Assembly: GCA_936450465.1 (NCBI GenBank)
Contig: OW388297.1
Coordinates: 49,201,630-49,265,629, forward strand
Direction: 5' to 3'
DNA from: Gibbula magus
Lineage: Eukaryota; Mollusca; Gastropoda; Trochida; Trochidae
Length of the DNA stretch: 64,000 bases
Program-made: the position numbers and the translations under genes
Notes under the pieces: generated by a model
The model's input: only the letters and a program-made list of their open reading frames with translations
The model's database searches: none
Told to the model about the DNA's origin: nothing
Shown: one piece after another, positions 47,203-59,938 of the stretch
Numbering within the stretch: the stretch's first letter is position 1
Layout of the letters: the number at the start of each line of letters is the position of its first letter

Positions 47203-49214
47203 TTAAGTCTGGAATTTGCATATATATTTAGATAAAATTACTGTTTATTTTTTTAACATCTTAAATATTCATTCCTTTTGAAAATGATATGAAATATGTT
47301 TTCCTTCCATAATGAATCGTTATTTTCAATACCTTCAGAAAAAAGTGAAATATATTTCAAATATCTATGCGATTCGTATCGTTATCTAACAGTCTTTTGG
47401 AAATGTCACGATCACTATTATCAACAATTCTCGATTATTTTGGCATCTGATCCATCATATAGGAAATTCGGGGGAAAAAGTAAAATCTAAAATCTAAAAA
47501 AAATCAGGACCAATTTATTAAAGATTTTGTAATATTTCAAAATGTGTCATGTCATCAATTAAAGAGACAAATAGCATCTAAAAGCGTGTTATATATTCCC
47601 TTTGTGGGTTCTGATCATGTCGATCATGTGGCTTTAGGAAAATCAACAACTTAGGTTGTTTTTAAGAAAATATGTGTAACAATATTATTGAATCAAATCG
47701 TTATTCTTTAAAGACATCGACCATTATTCTTCTTGAATTTTGTTGAATTTAATCGACATTTTAAAATATGTGACTTAAAAGATATTATTTCTGCGATATT
47801 TTACTCCTGTGCAAAAATCAAATGAGGGGCAGTTGCAAGAGAATTATCATTGAATATAATGTGATGATTTGAATTACATTTCAGACAAAACATGCAGTTT
47901 CTACAATTCCGATTAAAGATTAAATCTGAAAATCGGAGACTTACTTTTTCTGTACAGTATAGTTAACTACTATTCCTATTATTTCACTTCATTACTGGGT
48001 TCTGTCTTTAAATATGGATTATCTTTACAAATATCGTGTGCGCAACAGCGCAATTCTAAGCCATTGGTGCAGTTATTATTTACTAATTTGCTGCCAGGAT
48101 CGGAATTTAGATTCAGTTGGGGATTATGGGAACTTAAGGCACGCTGTGAAATGAACATCTGTCAATCATATCAGATGCCTATTCCCATGGCATGTGATGA
48201 GGCAGGGAAATGGTATAAGTCCGTTAAATTAATTATCACTAATCGGGGTTAATATTATAAAATCCACTACATGTATTTAGAAAAATGTTTATTCAAATTG
48301 GCTTTGATTCAATAGGTCAAACGTGAGTTTTACATAAAATCGATAATAGTATGCAACAAATCATTTCGCTACTCGTTGAAATTATCGGAGTTGAAAAATT
48401 AGTATTGTTGTTTATAAACATGTTGTCGAATTACCTGATGTCATAATAGTTACAGTATGACGTCACAGCACTCAAATCGCGATCAAAGCGTTCTTTGACC
48501 TAGTTATATTTACTATCCACATTTTTGTAATTTAGCCTGTATTTAAAATAATTTTGGCTCCTATAATAATATTGTTATGAAGAAAGTATTTAAAGGTATT
48601 GTTAATTCACTTGCTTTCGCTTGTTTCATTTTAAAATATGGGATAAAATGAGTGCATGCAGAGTTTTGCCCGTATTACAGTGATATATAGAATTATTTTA
48701 GAAATATCAACATTTACTAATTCCCACATAGAAAAACACTATAGGCCATGGTAAAAGCTTATGAGAACAAGCTATCAACATTGGTCACTGTTACTCGTTT
48801 GTTTATGTACAACGCTTGGCCTCAGATGCGCATAAATAACTTCTGTTTTGCCAACGGATCAATGCTGTCTTTTTTGTAGAGCGAATAAACACGACGTGAC
48901 AAGTGATTAATTTCCTAGATAATTATCTCCAGGTATGGATAGACTTACCGAGGGAAAAAGCAAAAACATGTCTACTGATTGAGTCCCACTTCTTGACCTG
49001 TGATAAAGTAGTGTTAACTCGTAGTTATAGCTGCCGTGTTAATTCACAGATGCACGAAATTCAGGGACAAAATGCCAGAGTTTGTTTTGTCTTGTGTCTA
49101 TTTCGTCTGTTTGGGAACTGTCATCTTTCCGCGTAACTTATGATGTTTTGAGTCGAAGTCCGGTTCGAAGTATTTGATGATTCTTTAATATTCATACATT
49201 GTATATGTAACATA
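47203..49214. other. AT-rich interval, no gene recognised
   Basis: One full CRE-like TGACGTCA lies near 48460-48467. Otherwise there are only short open frames (such as 48903-49136, 77 codons) with no recognisable domain. Confidence 0.4.
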
Positions 49215-49470
49215 CATTTATATAGCTATGGCTTGCTGGTCTCTCACGCCAAAGGCCCGGGTTCGAATCCCCGTGGAGACAGACAACACATTTTGATTTC
49301 GGTCTCATACAGTGCTGTGCCTGAGCAAAGTACTTAATCAGCATTGAACTCAGTCCACCCAGCTGTTTAAATGGGTACCTGAACACCGGGGTACGAAGTT
49401 ACAGATAAAAAGTCGCACGGAGCGCTTAACGGCTCGGAAGTAAAATTCCTTCAGGGTAATAATGTACATA
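49215..49470 (+). repeat. tRNA-derived SINE
   Basis: An A-box-like TAGCTATGGCT (49223-49233) and a canonical B-box GGTTCGAATCC (49260-49270) form the pol III head. A body follows with CTCAGTCCACCCAGCTG and AAATGGGTACCTG (about 49348-49381), a conserved-looking core also seen in reverse at about 62183-62205, and then GAGCGCTTAACGGCTCGGAAG. SINEs are copied by LINE enzymes; the partner LINE is not evident from the tail. Edges are approximate. Confidence 0.75.
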
Positions 49471-50464
49471 ATGTACCACAAGTGAACAGCGTTTTCGCTG
49501 GATTCATTGATAGTAATTTTTATCACCAGCTGCATGTCCGGAATATTATAATAAGATGAATTGTTGGCCAGAACAACCCATTCTACAGAAACATAAATAA
49601 TTTAGTTTTCAATAAGTCGGCTGTCGAACGGATAATGGTAGCCCACACAAAAATACACTGTTCTTGCGATTGAACGTTATTTAATGAATTATCATTTTGT
49701 AATTACAAAGAATATTAGGGTAAACTTACATTTGTACACATTAGTACATGGTCAACTCATTACATTACATGTACATTATCCTACATTGTACAAAGAAAAA
49801 TTGAATTTCCATAATTGGTTTTATATCATATTTCACATTTTGTAAAGCAATAATGATTAAAGTATCAAATCGCTCTATAAATAAAGTTATTATTAAGATA
49901 AGCGTAAATTCAATAGACAAATCTGAAATCGAATACTATTTTCGAGGTGTATTTTTCACCTCATCTAACAAATTTGGTTCATAGATCGCGGAATGATGTT
50001 ATTAAGAGTTAGTTCTTGCGGTAGGAACGAACCTATGAAATTCAAATAAATACAGGTTATCATATTAGCAAAGAGGCATTGCTTTATATATCGTAGAGCC
50101 TATTTAGTTGCCGCGATCCGTTGTTATGTATGTTCAGGTGAGTGTGTTCGTATAATGGGGGAATAACTGACCATACCAACACATGCAATAACGTTATGGA
50201 TCTTATGTCAAAAGCAGAATTAATGTCAAAATCTCTGAAACGGAAATTGATTGGGAAGCCGCGGGCGGTTTTTTGTCATTTTTTTTGCCCGAATGGTGGA
50301 GTGCAGACTTTGTTGTGCTGCGTCGGTGAACTGTGAAATGGTCTCTACATTTACTTTATGACCATAAAGCTTTCATGAAAAGTAGATTAGGTAAGTCTTT
50401 CAAAACGTACTCATAATATCAAATACAGCGGGAGCCCTCCTAGGTGACAGCCACCCAATCAGAG
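49471..50464. other. AT-rich interval, no gene recognised
   Basis: No supported feature. Confidence 0.45.
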
Positions 50465-50531
50465 GCGTGTTCAGGACCGCTAGTACTCGCTTGGCGTGTA
50501 CGCGCGTACCCGCGAACGGCTCCTGAACATT
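50465..50531. repeat. GC-rich hairpin at the left edge of a family C copy
   Basis: GTGTTCAGGACC and GGCTCCTGAACAT are inverted around a GC-rich loop with CGTGTACGCGCGTACCCG. It may be a small foldback element that replaced the left part of the neighbouring family C copy. Confidence 0.55.
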
Positions 50532-50532
50532 T

Positions 50533-50858
50533 TATGAAACTCTTCAGTGTGAGAGGTAGATTTGTAGGCTTATACGATTTTGAGAACAAGCACGATGGTT
50601 GATCCCTGTACCATATTGAAAACTCTGTGTGTTTAGGTATCGCTACGTTTGTCAAATCTAGAACTACCTTCGAGCGGCCATTTTAAAGTGAACGCGCTAA
50701 AATGGCCGCTCGATGGGAATTGGACTCGCATGGCTTAACCGAACCATGGACATTCGTTTTCATTTATTCTCGAGTATGATTTCGCCATTGGAAGCACTAA
50801 TCTACCTTTTTGTGAGAGCACTTTGTTTCAGGAAAATGGTGTGCTACATCACCTTTAA
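50533..50858 (+). mobile_element. TTAA-type miniature element, family C, left-truncated
   Basis: GAAACTCTTCAGTGTGAGAG, TAGATTTGTAGGC, CTTCGAGCGGCCATTTTA, GGCTTAACCGAACCATGGAC and GTGTGCTACATCACCTTTAA match the other copies. In this copy the core CGAGCGGCCATTTTA is followed 12 bp later by its exact reverse complement TAAAATGGCCGCTCG, a perfect 15-bp-arm hairpin (about 50679-50720). Confidence 0.75.
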
Positions 50859-51584
50859 GCTTGTTGATACTATCGGCTATTTCTCACTGTTAACCCAGCC
50901 GACTTAGCTGAACAAATATTGATCACAGAGAAATGATTGGGATGAGTCCGTTTCGATGACGTCACTCTATTAGGTTAACAAATGGATACTTTAATGTGAA
51001 TTCACTTCCCCATTACATAAGACCAATTTAATACATCAATGGGAATCTAAATTGGGCAAATTTAATCAAATAAGTCCAAAATGAGAAATATAATACATAA
51101 ATCCAAAATGTCAAAAGAGTGACTTTAAGATAAAGGTTATTTACATCTTATGTTAAGCCCCATTATAGACATTCTGACACGTGGTTTAAAGTCGCCTTAA
51201 TGAGAATGAACAATGCCTAATGATCATATGAGAGCATTCGCAGCTGTTGATGGAACCCGCGGAAATCATGAAGAATAAGATACACTTTTGACCTTCAATT
51301 AATCGCAGAATTTGGATAATGATTATTTTCATTTACACTAATGAGCATGGTAGAAAATCTGATTATGCAAGTAAGCAAATTTAATTGTCCTCGACGTACT
51401 CATAAAGAATGTTATACAAACCTCTATTGAATAACCAGATTCCGATAGAAAAACATGCTACTAGTAAAAACGCTAATGGGGATTTAAAAACGCATAAACA
51501 GTTAAACGTAAAGTGTGTGGCGACGCAAATAAATAAAACATGATATTGAGTCATTTTTCAACCGGTTTCATAGTATATTAAGGG
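50859..51584. other. AT-rich interval, no gene recognised
   Basis: No supported feature. Confidence 0.45.
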
Positions 51585-51847
51585 AATCAATTCCATTGTA
51601 CATTTAGGAAATCAATTTCATTGTATATTTAGGGAATCAATTTCGTTGTTTATTAAGGGAATCAATTTCATTGTATATAAAGGGGATACATTTCATTGTA
51701 TATTTAGGGAATCAATTTCATTGTATAGTTAGCGAATCAATTTCACTGTAAATTTAGGGAATCAATTTCATTGTATAATGAGGGAATCAATTTCATTGTA
51801 CATGTATATTGAGGGAATCAATTTCATTGTATAGTAAGGGAATCACT
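51585..51847 (+). repeat. 25-bp minisatellite, about ten copies
   Basis: Tandem units of the form ATTTAGGGAATCAATTTC followed by ATTGTAT, with substitutions and one unit lengthened by six bases near 51800. There are no unique spacers, so it is not a CRISPR array. Confidence 0.92.
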
Positions 51848-54509
51848 TACTAAAGAGCAATAAGATAAGTTAAGATGAGTAAAATTTAGTCAGCAGTCAA
51901 AGAATAAAAACATGTTTTTAATTATTATTTTTTTAAATGAAATCGACATATAAAACATATTCTATGTGGGCATTGATAGATGTGCCTGATTCTGCACACA
52001 TTTACAACATTTAAAACATGGTAGGTGTAAATTTTATTTCTTATCCCTGTCTTCATTAAACAAAGATATTTTAACTATAATTTAACTACAGTCACCAATT
52101 AATTCATTCAAACTACTGCAGATAAGTATTGTTGTATCGTGCCATAGTCAAATGCATCTGATTTCTTTTAAATATTCAATTAATCGAAGCCAACTGACGT
52201 GACTACTTTCTGCCTGTCAGTTTATATGAACGGTGTTCGTTCTAGTTTACCAATTTTTAGCAATTCTTGTAATTGTTATTACATCTAATAATTAAACCGT
52301 CATAATAAAATGATGTCTTATGATGTCTAATCGATTTTGCACCAACGCAATTATTTATGACGCTGCAAATTACACTTATTACCATTTTATTAAGTAATAA
52401 AGGGTGTTAGTGAAGATCACAGTTTACTAAGTTATCTAATATACAACAACATAATATGTTGTGGCATCAGGTCCTGTAATTATTTTTATTGTATGCATTT
52501 TCTAAACGTGCATATACATCTGTATGGCCCGATGCGTGCGGAAGATGTAAATATTCATAAAATGGTTTTGTTACACTAATTTCCGCGATTCTGATTGGAC
52601 TGAATTGGAAAACTGAAATATGTACATTTCTTTTCCGAATGAGGCAATTAACTTCACCGGCAACACTTTAATAGATAAAAGTCCTCAAGCTTGTTCGCTC
52701 ACAGCGCTTCACTGACAGTAGCTGTGTTTTATCAACATTAATTTGAGGAAATTTTAAATTTTGAAATTTAAAAAAAACATGTAGAAGTATTCTTTGACTG
52801 AATTAATACGACGTCGAGAATTCGAAAAATATGACATTGATAATCATGCATATGAGAAATACAACCGAGTGTTATACTTTCTTTTGCGCGTCAGTTTATT
52901 TTGATTCGGTTATTCTTTAAATCGGCTTAATTGGATTAAGGGTAATCTTGTCATTTCCATTGTGATCTTTTTTCTGCCATCAAATTTAATCAAAGGGAAA
53001 GGAGATTCAACATATTTCGTTATATCCTGATTTCAAAAGGACAATTGACAGAAAAACACAATCCTTAGGAAATTGAACAGCTTGCGTTACACGCAGTTTG
53101 AAACAAGATTTGGTTTTGGAGTCTTGAGTCTATGACCAAGAATATGATCAAAAGGTTTTTATACGAAAAGTACAAAATTCGTTTATTAATTCAAATAAAG
53201 TTTATTTCCAACGACAGTTGATACGTTAGATTTTTTTAAAACACTTTTTTTTTTATTAAAACAGAAATATTAATTATGACCGTTTTGTAAGGTTAATTTT
53301 TTTAACTATTTAAAGTGGAGTTACGACTCGCATTTTGATATACAAGAACATATTATGTTTTAGAATTGTTCATGTTGTGACTTTGAACAGTTGGGATTTG
53401 AAAATTGTATTTCGAATTCTGTTAATGAAATTAACATATGCAATCAAAAACTGTTAATTCAAATTAAAGCTAAATTCACTGTATCTTGGCAACATCGTAT
53501 TGACGAGATAAACCTACTGTATTTAACATTTTTGGGAAATCCAACTTAAATCGCCTATCACAAAATTCGTGTTCGAACCTCCGTTCGACGATAAAATAAA
53601 CCCATCAAAAACGAGGATTTGAAATGTCATGTTAGAATCAGACTTCGAAGCCTTGATGGCAATATGGCATGATGCAATTGATCACTTTGATAACTCATTG
53701 ACCTGCCAATTGCTCCATTATCAGCCCATTTGCACGATATGCTCGTGCATGAAATGTACAAATAACACGAGCGACGCGATAAAAGCCTTCGAAATCATGA
53801 TACCCGTGAAATACATGCCTATTTTGCTTGTTGGTTTCCGCACGCAATAATCATTCCGTGCTTTTACGAAAATCACGATTTATTTATTCCAGAATATTTA
53901 AATACTTTTTTTGACGTAACTTCGAACTCTACCAAGATTATGTGACCTCAAAATGTGGGTGTTGATATGTTGTTTATCACAAAAATCAATGTTGTTTACA
54001 TTTCCAAACTCTGCCGATGGATGAAATATACACCGCATAAACGCCAGTCATTAGCATGTACGCATAGGTTTCGCTGTTGTTTACAGTTTCATTACAAGAT
54101 AATACCTGTATCAACTAATGGTTCATTTTGGTTTTGCTTTTCACATCCGTTTTGGACACACAATTCCGATTTTCTAAGTATTGCAATATTACATGTGATA
54201 TATATATTTCCGTTATTGTCCTTTTAAAACGAGACTAAGTGGCTGTTGTAATACTTTCTCCATTATTATCTCGACTTTCTTTTTAAGTATAGGCTGTCAA
54301 TCATGTTTGGTATAAACATCTTTCTAGAATCGTGAATAAAATAAGTAAAACACTTGTCTAAATATCCTTGCAACTTTTGTAGTTTGAAGCCATTTTTTAA
54401 CAGCTAGACTAAGATGAAGTTAAGAATTCTTAGGATTACGTACATTTCGAGAATACGGGCACTTCTAACAATTCGATTTTCACATTTTCACAACGGCGAC
54501 GTTTCTACA
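51848..54509. other. AT-rich interval, no gene recognised
   Basis: TACTTTCTTTTGCGCGTCAG near 52876-52895 resembles a family A terminus but its neighbourhood does not. A 90-codon + frame at 53955-54227 carries no known motif. Confidence 0.4.
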
Positions 54510-55272
54510 TACACTGCCGGGGGAAGGAAACCCCTGCAATATTTATTTTGTTTTGATTATAATAATATATAATTTATGGTGGTCTCAAAGTTATGCTGAA
54601 ACAATGATTAATATGACAGTCCATTGAATTCGTGAAATATGTGTGATTCGAGTCAATAATTTTTAACAAAACTGCACCCATTGAAGACTGTAACTTCTAC
54701 CCTGTAGAAGCATTCAGTTCATGCAAATGCTGCTTGAATTTTGCTACATTTGAGTGATAATGCGTTTGGGTGATAGACAAAAGAATGAAAAGTTTTCATT
54801 TTCAAGCAAAAATGTTCACATAAATAATCGTCTGTGTTCCTAAATAATATTAAGTCATTTGACAACACAGTAAACTCGTTTTCACTAAGGTTAATTACGA
54901 GAAATGATATTTAATGTTTCATAAGTTTCACACTTAAACTTACTCAATAACTGTATTTTCATCGTTTAGGGGTTATGATGTAAAGCATACAACCTTTTTG
55001 TCTAGTCACAAAAGTAAAAGTTTACTTTCAACTTCTTCTGGACATTTAAATCACATTTATTTGTTACTACCAGTCTGGTCGAAAACCGGACAATTTTAAT
55101 CTTCTTAAGCAAGCTGCATTTTGCCACAATTAAATCTAAACGTGTTATTAGGCTTAGCATAAAGCTACGTTATCCGGCTTTCGTTTGAACCATTCATTTC
55201 TTAAATATCTTTGATACTTAAAAAGTTATTAACAAAAGAAATGGGGTAACGTTTCTTTTGGCGTTTAGTGTA
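54510..55272. mobile_element. probable TIR element related to family A
   Basis: The left end TACACTGCCGGGGGAAGGAA continues ACCCC; the right end, read inverted, is TACACTAAACGCCAAAAGAA continuing ACGTTACCCC. Both resemble the TACACTTCCGGGCAATAGAA end at 63606. Internal similarity to family A is weak, so this may be a different family that shares termini. No transposase. Confidence 0.45.
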
Positions 55273-55277
55273 GTATC

Positions 55278-55503
55278 TTATTACTCGCCCGTGTTAGATA
55301 CTGCAGTGTAATATTTATACGGCAATATTAAACGGCCGGGCACCAAGAGGGTTAATACCGCCGCACGTATATATGACGTCACAATAGTTTTCGGTTATGA
55401 CGTCACGCTGGGTCTAATGTCATCACAATGGCACGGGCTTCTGGAATCATAGTTTCAGAGTCATTTCGGCTATTTCGCTGGATTATAAGTGGGCGAGTAA
55501 TAA
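55278..55503. mobile_element. 226-bp miniature element with 13-bp perfect TIRs and two CRE sites
   Basis: TTATTACTCGCCC (55278-55290) and GGGCGAGTAATAA (55491-55503) are perfect inverted repeats. The interior is more GC-rich than its surroundings and holds two full TGACGTCA palindromes (55374-55381 and 55398-55405). It lies only 5 bp from the end of the previous element. No clear target duplication; superfamily unknown. Confidence 0.72.
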
Positions 55504-56740
55504 ACAGAACACTAAAACTTCCTTTTATTTAATACTATTTTTAGTAAACTCGTGAATGATTTGGTATCAAACTCGCTTTCACTCGTTTTATAAAAAATCA
55601 TTAACTGTTTTAATAAAAATGGTATGAAATAGAAGGTCGTTTAGTATCCTCTTTTTCTACGTACTTTACGCAAATTTCGCTGTTTAAGTCACAAGTTGAA
55701 CATTCAACAACAACGGTATAATGTTGATATACATAGAAATGTACTCATTTGTGACAAATGTAATTTAAATGTTATACATTATTAAATTTATTTTTACTCG
55801 TATGTTCATTCTATTCTGAACATAGGAACCTGTATGTATCTCGTTATTACTATACTTTTCCATCAGAATTGATATACAAACAACTTTTAACAACAAATGT
55901 ACATACAGTGTATATTGAAATCTTTCTAAATACAACCTGCCTTTATGAAATGTAATACTATAATTGTATTTACATCTTTCAATCCGCACAATCTTTTATT
56001 TGTAAAACTAATCGTACTCCTTGTAGGCGTTTTGTTGCCCGGCAGTGTAGATCCTTATACCGTTTTCAAGCTTAGAAACGTTTTGAAAATAAGGAAGTTA
56101 ATTTCATTCATTCAGTTTATTTCAATATGGATCACCCCTCTCAAAGCTGTCACGTTAATGACTTCGTTTTTCTTATCCCCGGTTGCATCGTCAATGCTTC
56201 GATGAAACTTTTAAACACAAAAAAAATAATTAAAGCGAAAAATACTGAAATTTTAACATTTAAAATTTAAATACGAAATTATATAAGAAAAGTTAACGAG
56301 GTTTAAGTCTTTTTAATCAAAACGTATATATATTTTCGACAACTATTTGCGATTCCCTAAAGAAATATAGAAAATTCTTTCCTAAGAAGTTAAAAGGGCA
56401 GTTAAAACAAACTTCTGCAACGTAGCAACAAATTGTACAGGAAATTAATTCTTTGTTGAAAACCTTCTTCTGTATAATGCTATCTCGATTAGTTTCAAGT
56501 GTTTTGTGACTTAGTTGAAAGTTTAAGCTCCAAAGAAAGGATGAGGTTTTGTATTCATTAGTTTGATTGAACTCTGTATATCTCGAATTTTTTAGAGGGA
56601 ATATATATGTGTGTTAAATCATTAAATGAAATATTTCATATGAATTTGTTTAACTATAATAAACTGTATATAACTGCTACAATATAAATTTAGAATGACT
56701 TTTTGTTTTTTTGTTACGTCATCATAATTTTCTTCAACTT
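55504..56740. other. AT-rich interval, no gene recognised
   Basis: TTGCCCGGCAGTGTA near 56036-56050 is the inverse of the TACACTGCCGGG terminus at 54510, with no partner end found. Confidence 0.4.
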
Positions 56741-56741
56741 T

Positions 56742-56797
<56 letters not shown>

Positions 56798-56813
56798 CAC
56801 CATCATCATCATC
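56741..56813 (+). repeat. (ATC)n microsatellite
   Basis: About 24 ATC units with two ACC/CAC interruptions. Confidence 0.95.
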
Positions 56814-57307
56814 AAGTTATCGCCAAAATTTACAATCATCATTAACATGTGTCAGTTTTTTGCCTCACAATGATACAATGAAATATTTAATGACGCGAAT
56901 ATTAATTTTATACCTAGAAAAGTACTTCCTTATCGTCATTTGTTTTGTTGTCCAGTCATTATTTAGGTTCCCCTAGGGTTCGAACAAGATGAGATCTAGA
57001 ACACATTTGGAAAGGGCGGATGAGGCGACGGAAACAAAACGAGAATGTTAATTGAACCAGCTATCCACATAACATATCAGCGAATTAACATAACTGACAT
57101 TTTATCTTTATCTAACATCATTACAACCTCACGCGTCAGCTACTCAAGCTCAAGTATTAACCCGCGCCAGTCTCAATTAGTTGAAATTAAGGCTTGCTGC
57201 ATTTCGTTAACTTTCATGTGCTGGTTTAGTAGCAGGCTGCATCTGAACTTTATAGTGCACGTTGCGCTACTCGTTGTATCTTCTCTTTAAATTCGATGTA
57301 TTATGGA
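56814..57307. other. AT-rich interval, no gene recognised
   Basis: An 81-codon + frame at 57045-57290 has no known motif. Confidence 0.4.
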
Positions 57308-57355
57308 TTATATATATATGTATATATGTATATATATATATATATGTGTGTGTGT

Positions 57356-57403
<48 letters not shown>

Positions 57404-57488
57404 ATGGAGTCAGAAGTAGTAAACATCCAGCTTTCAGCTGTACTCAGCTTCTTCAGGCCATTACATAACGGATAAAACGATTTATCCG

Positions 57489-57546
<58 letters not shown>
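57308..57546. repeat. two TA microsatellites flanking a 95-bp conserved-looking segment
   Basis: TA/TG-rich runs at about 57308-57397 and a long TA run at about 57494-57546 enclose a unique segment. On the minus strand that segment reads CCTGAAGAAGCTGAG, then TACAGCTGAAAGCTGG. CTGAAGA, a 5-bp stem AGCTG/CAGCT with loop AGTA, and GAAA have the order of a hammerhead ribozyme core, as found in Penelope-like retroelements. I could not close stem III or find a good cleavage triplet, so activity is doubtful. Confidence 0.6.
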
Positions 57547-57556
<10 letters not shown>

Positions 57557-59048
57557 TACAAAATATGGATTGATTGTTGATTCTTCCAAATACATTATAA
57601 CCATCATATCAAGAACGACGATATTATTTAACATTATAACACTCGCCGTTGTCATGTTATTATTTCAATATGAGTTGTGCTTCAACCATCAAATTGAAAT
57701 ATTACAATAGCAATTACACTCCAAACAGTCATGTACCATCTATTCCTGCCAACGGACGTTATTCGTGAAGCAACTTTTCCTTTGTGCATAACAATTGGGA
57801 ATATAGGAATTGAATTAAAACAAATTACGTAAACGACATCATTCGTATAGTCATGTAAAGATAAAAGGAGAATTTATTGAAAAATACCAAATTATGGGGT
57901 GAATTATCTAGTTCTTACCAAAAATGTAATAAGTATATCATAATTGATATTTCCTATAGATTAAACCTTTAAATATGCTCAAATGAACTAACACGGGAGC
58001 CAATAATGTTCTTGAAATGTCCTAAACATGTTGTCGACGTCCATAGATTGTAAGGTGATAAACTTGCGATGGCAATTGACCAAAATACACTTCTGTGTCA
58101 AAATTCAGAAGATGTCAGGGCCAAAATTGACGGTTTTAGTAGTTCTTTTTTTTTTAAAGTTCTTGGACAAGAAACTAGCAACTCAACATGATAAACATGT
58201 TCGTTTAATTACCATCCGCCTCCGTAGATCTCAGTTCAGATCCCAGAATTCTTCATCAAAATACTTTTGTATTGGTGAGCATGCTAATTGGGTTCGTTTT
58301 TCCGGAGAAGTTTATAACGAAGATGACTGCATCCGCTTGGAAATATGTAGGTGTAATTAAACATATCGTATTGCTTCTGGTGCAGTCACACGACGACGTG
58401 TTGAAAAAGAATGGTCATCTAACATCTAACTGATAGCGTTGAAATGGTTTATCTACATTATTAGTAACACATGCTCAACGTATGTCTGGCTATCGAATTA
58501 CGTTCAGCGTGTCAGTAAAAGGATCATACATGTATATTTTATCAAAAGGGTCCTTATGTCAGTTAATCATCGAATTGTCTTCAAACACATCTACTGAAAA
58601 ATGACTTTATCAACACAAAAATAAAATATACACAGACCACACATATCAGTACGCTGACTGGCTATAAACATATTGAGATAACTTAATTCGTAGTTCAATG
58701 AATTGACAGCTTACACCTAACGTACTTCGAAGTTATATATATATATCTCTAAAGTTCAGAAACATGTTTTAAAATTTATTTTAGCCTTAGCCAAGTACAG
58801 CGTCATCAGCACTTCAATGTGAGTGCCTGTCTATATGTATAGTGTTGCCCGTGGCTTGTTTCTAAATCTCAAATGTTTTTCTCTGATAAGGCCCTGAGCG
58901 AAAACTGAATAGTCACCCTTTTCACGTTGAAACAAGTCATCAAACTTTAAAATATTGCGTAGAAATGGTGCAACTTTACAATGGTAATACTTTATTATTG
59001 AATGACAACGTGTTCTTTATAGATTTTACGAAATCTGATAAGATATCT
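57547..59048. other. AT-rich interval, no gene recognised
   Basis: A 110-codon + frame at 58028-58360 is the longest non-repeat open frame here. It encodes a basic peptide with one hydrophobic stretch and no family I recognise; it could be chance or an old remnant. Confidence 0.4.
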
Positions 59049-59297
59049 GGGCCATGTTTAAGAGAGGTTTAGAAGTAATCGCTAAATGAGCGATTACTTT
59101 TAAACCTCTCTTAAACCTCTCTTAAACATGTTCAATGAGCGATTACTTTTAAACCTCTCTTGAACGTGATTGCTCAATGTAGCGCTACGTAGCAAAGCGA
59201 GCAAACCTGTCGTTCAGTAGAGAATGAGCGTTACATTGAGCGCTACATGGAGCGCTCAATGAGCGATTTTAAGCGCTTACTGTTATGGAACGGAGCC
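59049..59297 (+). mobile_element. foldback miniature element, family B, full copy
   Basis: Starts GGGCCATGTTTAAGAGAGGT and ends TTATGGAACGGAGCC. The hairpin unit AGTAATCGCTAAATGAGCGA is followed by a partial duplication of the ACCTCTCTTAAAC and GAGCGATTACTTTTAAACC blocks, so this copy is longer than the one at 42271. Confidence 0.82.
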
Positions 59298-59938
59298 TCG
59301 GTAGGCGTTTCTTCTGTCTTGTATTGTATGCACAACCTATACAAAACCTACCTTTAGGCATTACTTTCATAGGCATCACATTCACTGACTTCACCGTACT
59401 TCGCGATTGTTGTTACCATAAGAGAGTGTCTTAGTTGCGTTTATTGTCAATATTGATACAACATCTTACTGCTCAAGTCGGAAAATCACGGATAACACAT
59501 GGATATAAATCCGTCAGGTGTAGTTTGTGTATATATAGTGTGATAATTGATTGATGACATTTTGGTTCATGTCAGTCTTAGGGTATATTTCGTCATATTT
59601 ATGTGACGTCTGGTCGAATGTCGAATCAATTAGTGTAGAATGCATGTACACCGAGAGTATGTTATTTAACCATTCCAACTGGATAGGTAACAATGGCTCG
59701 TGTGCGAAACTTTTTTTATCCATTTTTTTTCAGGTCGGAATTTGCACATTTGTTCTCTGTCACAACTCACAATGCCCATCATCAAGTAAAAACTTAAAAT
59801 ACTATGATGTCAAAACCGTGATGTCATCACAATACTATGACGTCATAAACATGTAAAGTCCAATTGTTATTACATCGCTACACTGTTAGTCCATTTGCTG
59901 ACAAGTAATGATGAATGATTTTTGGCATTTTGCGTTTA
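59298..59938. other. AT-rich interval, no gene recognised
   Basis: A cluster of ATGATGTCA / GTGATGTCATCAC / ATGACGTCAT motifs lies at 59801-59848, similar to CREB/ATF sites, with no gene beside it. A 101-codon + frame (59551-59856) crosses it without known motifs. Confidence 0.4.

Noticed and set aside
49223..49290. Functional tRNA gene
   Set aside because: The boxes are good, but the acceptor and anticodon arms do not fold properly and a SINE body follows.
52876..52900. Further family A copy ending TTTCTTTTGCGCGTCAG
   Set aside because: The end resembles the terminus, but upstream sequence lacks the family landmarks.
57301..57561. Minus-strand frame rich in alternating Tyr and Ile
   Set aside because: It is a translation of TA microsatellites.
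58028..58360. 110-codon + open frame as a host gene
   Set aside because: No known domain, start context or splice sites; length is within chance expectation for 64 kb on six frames.
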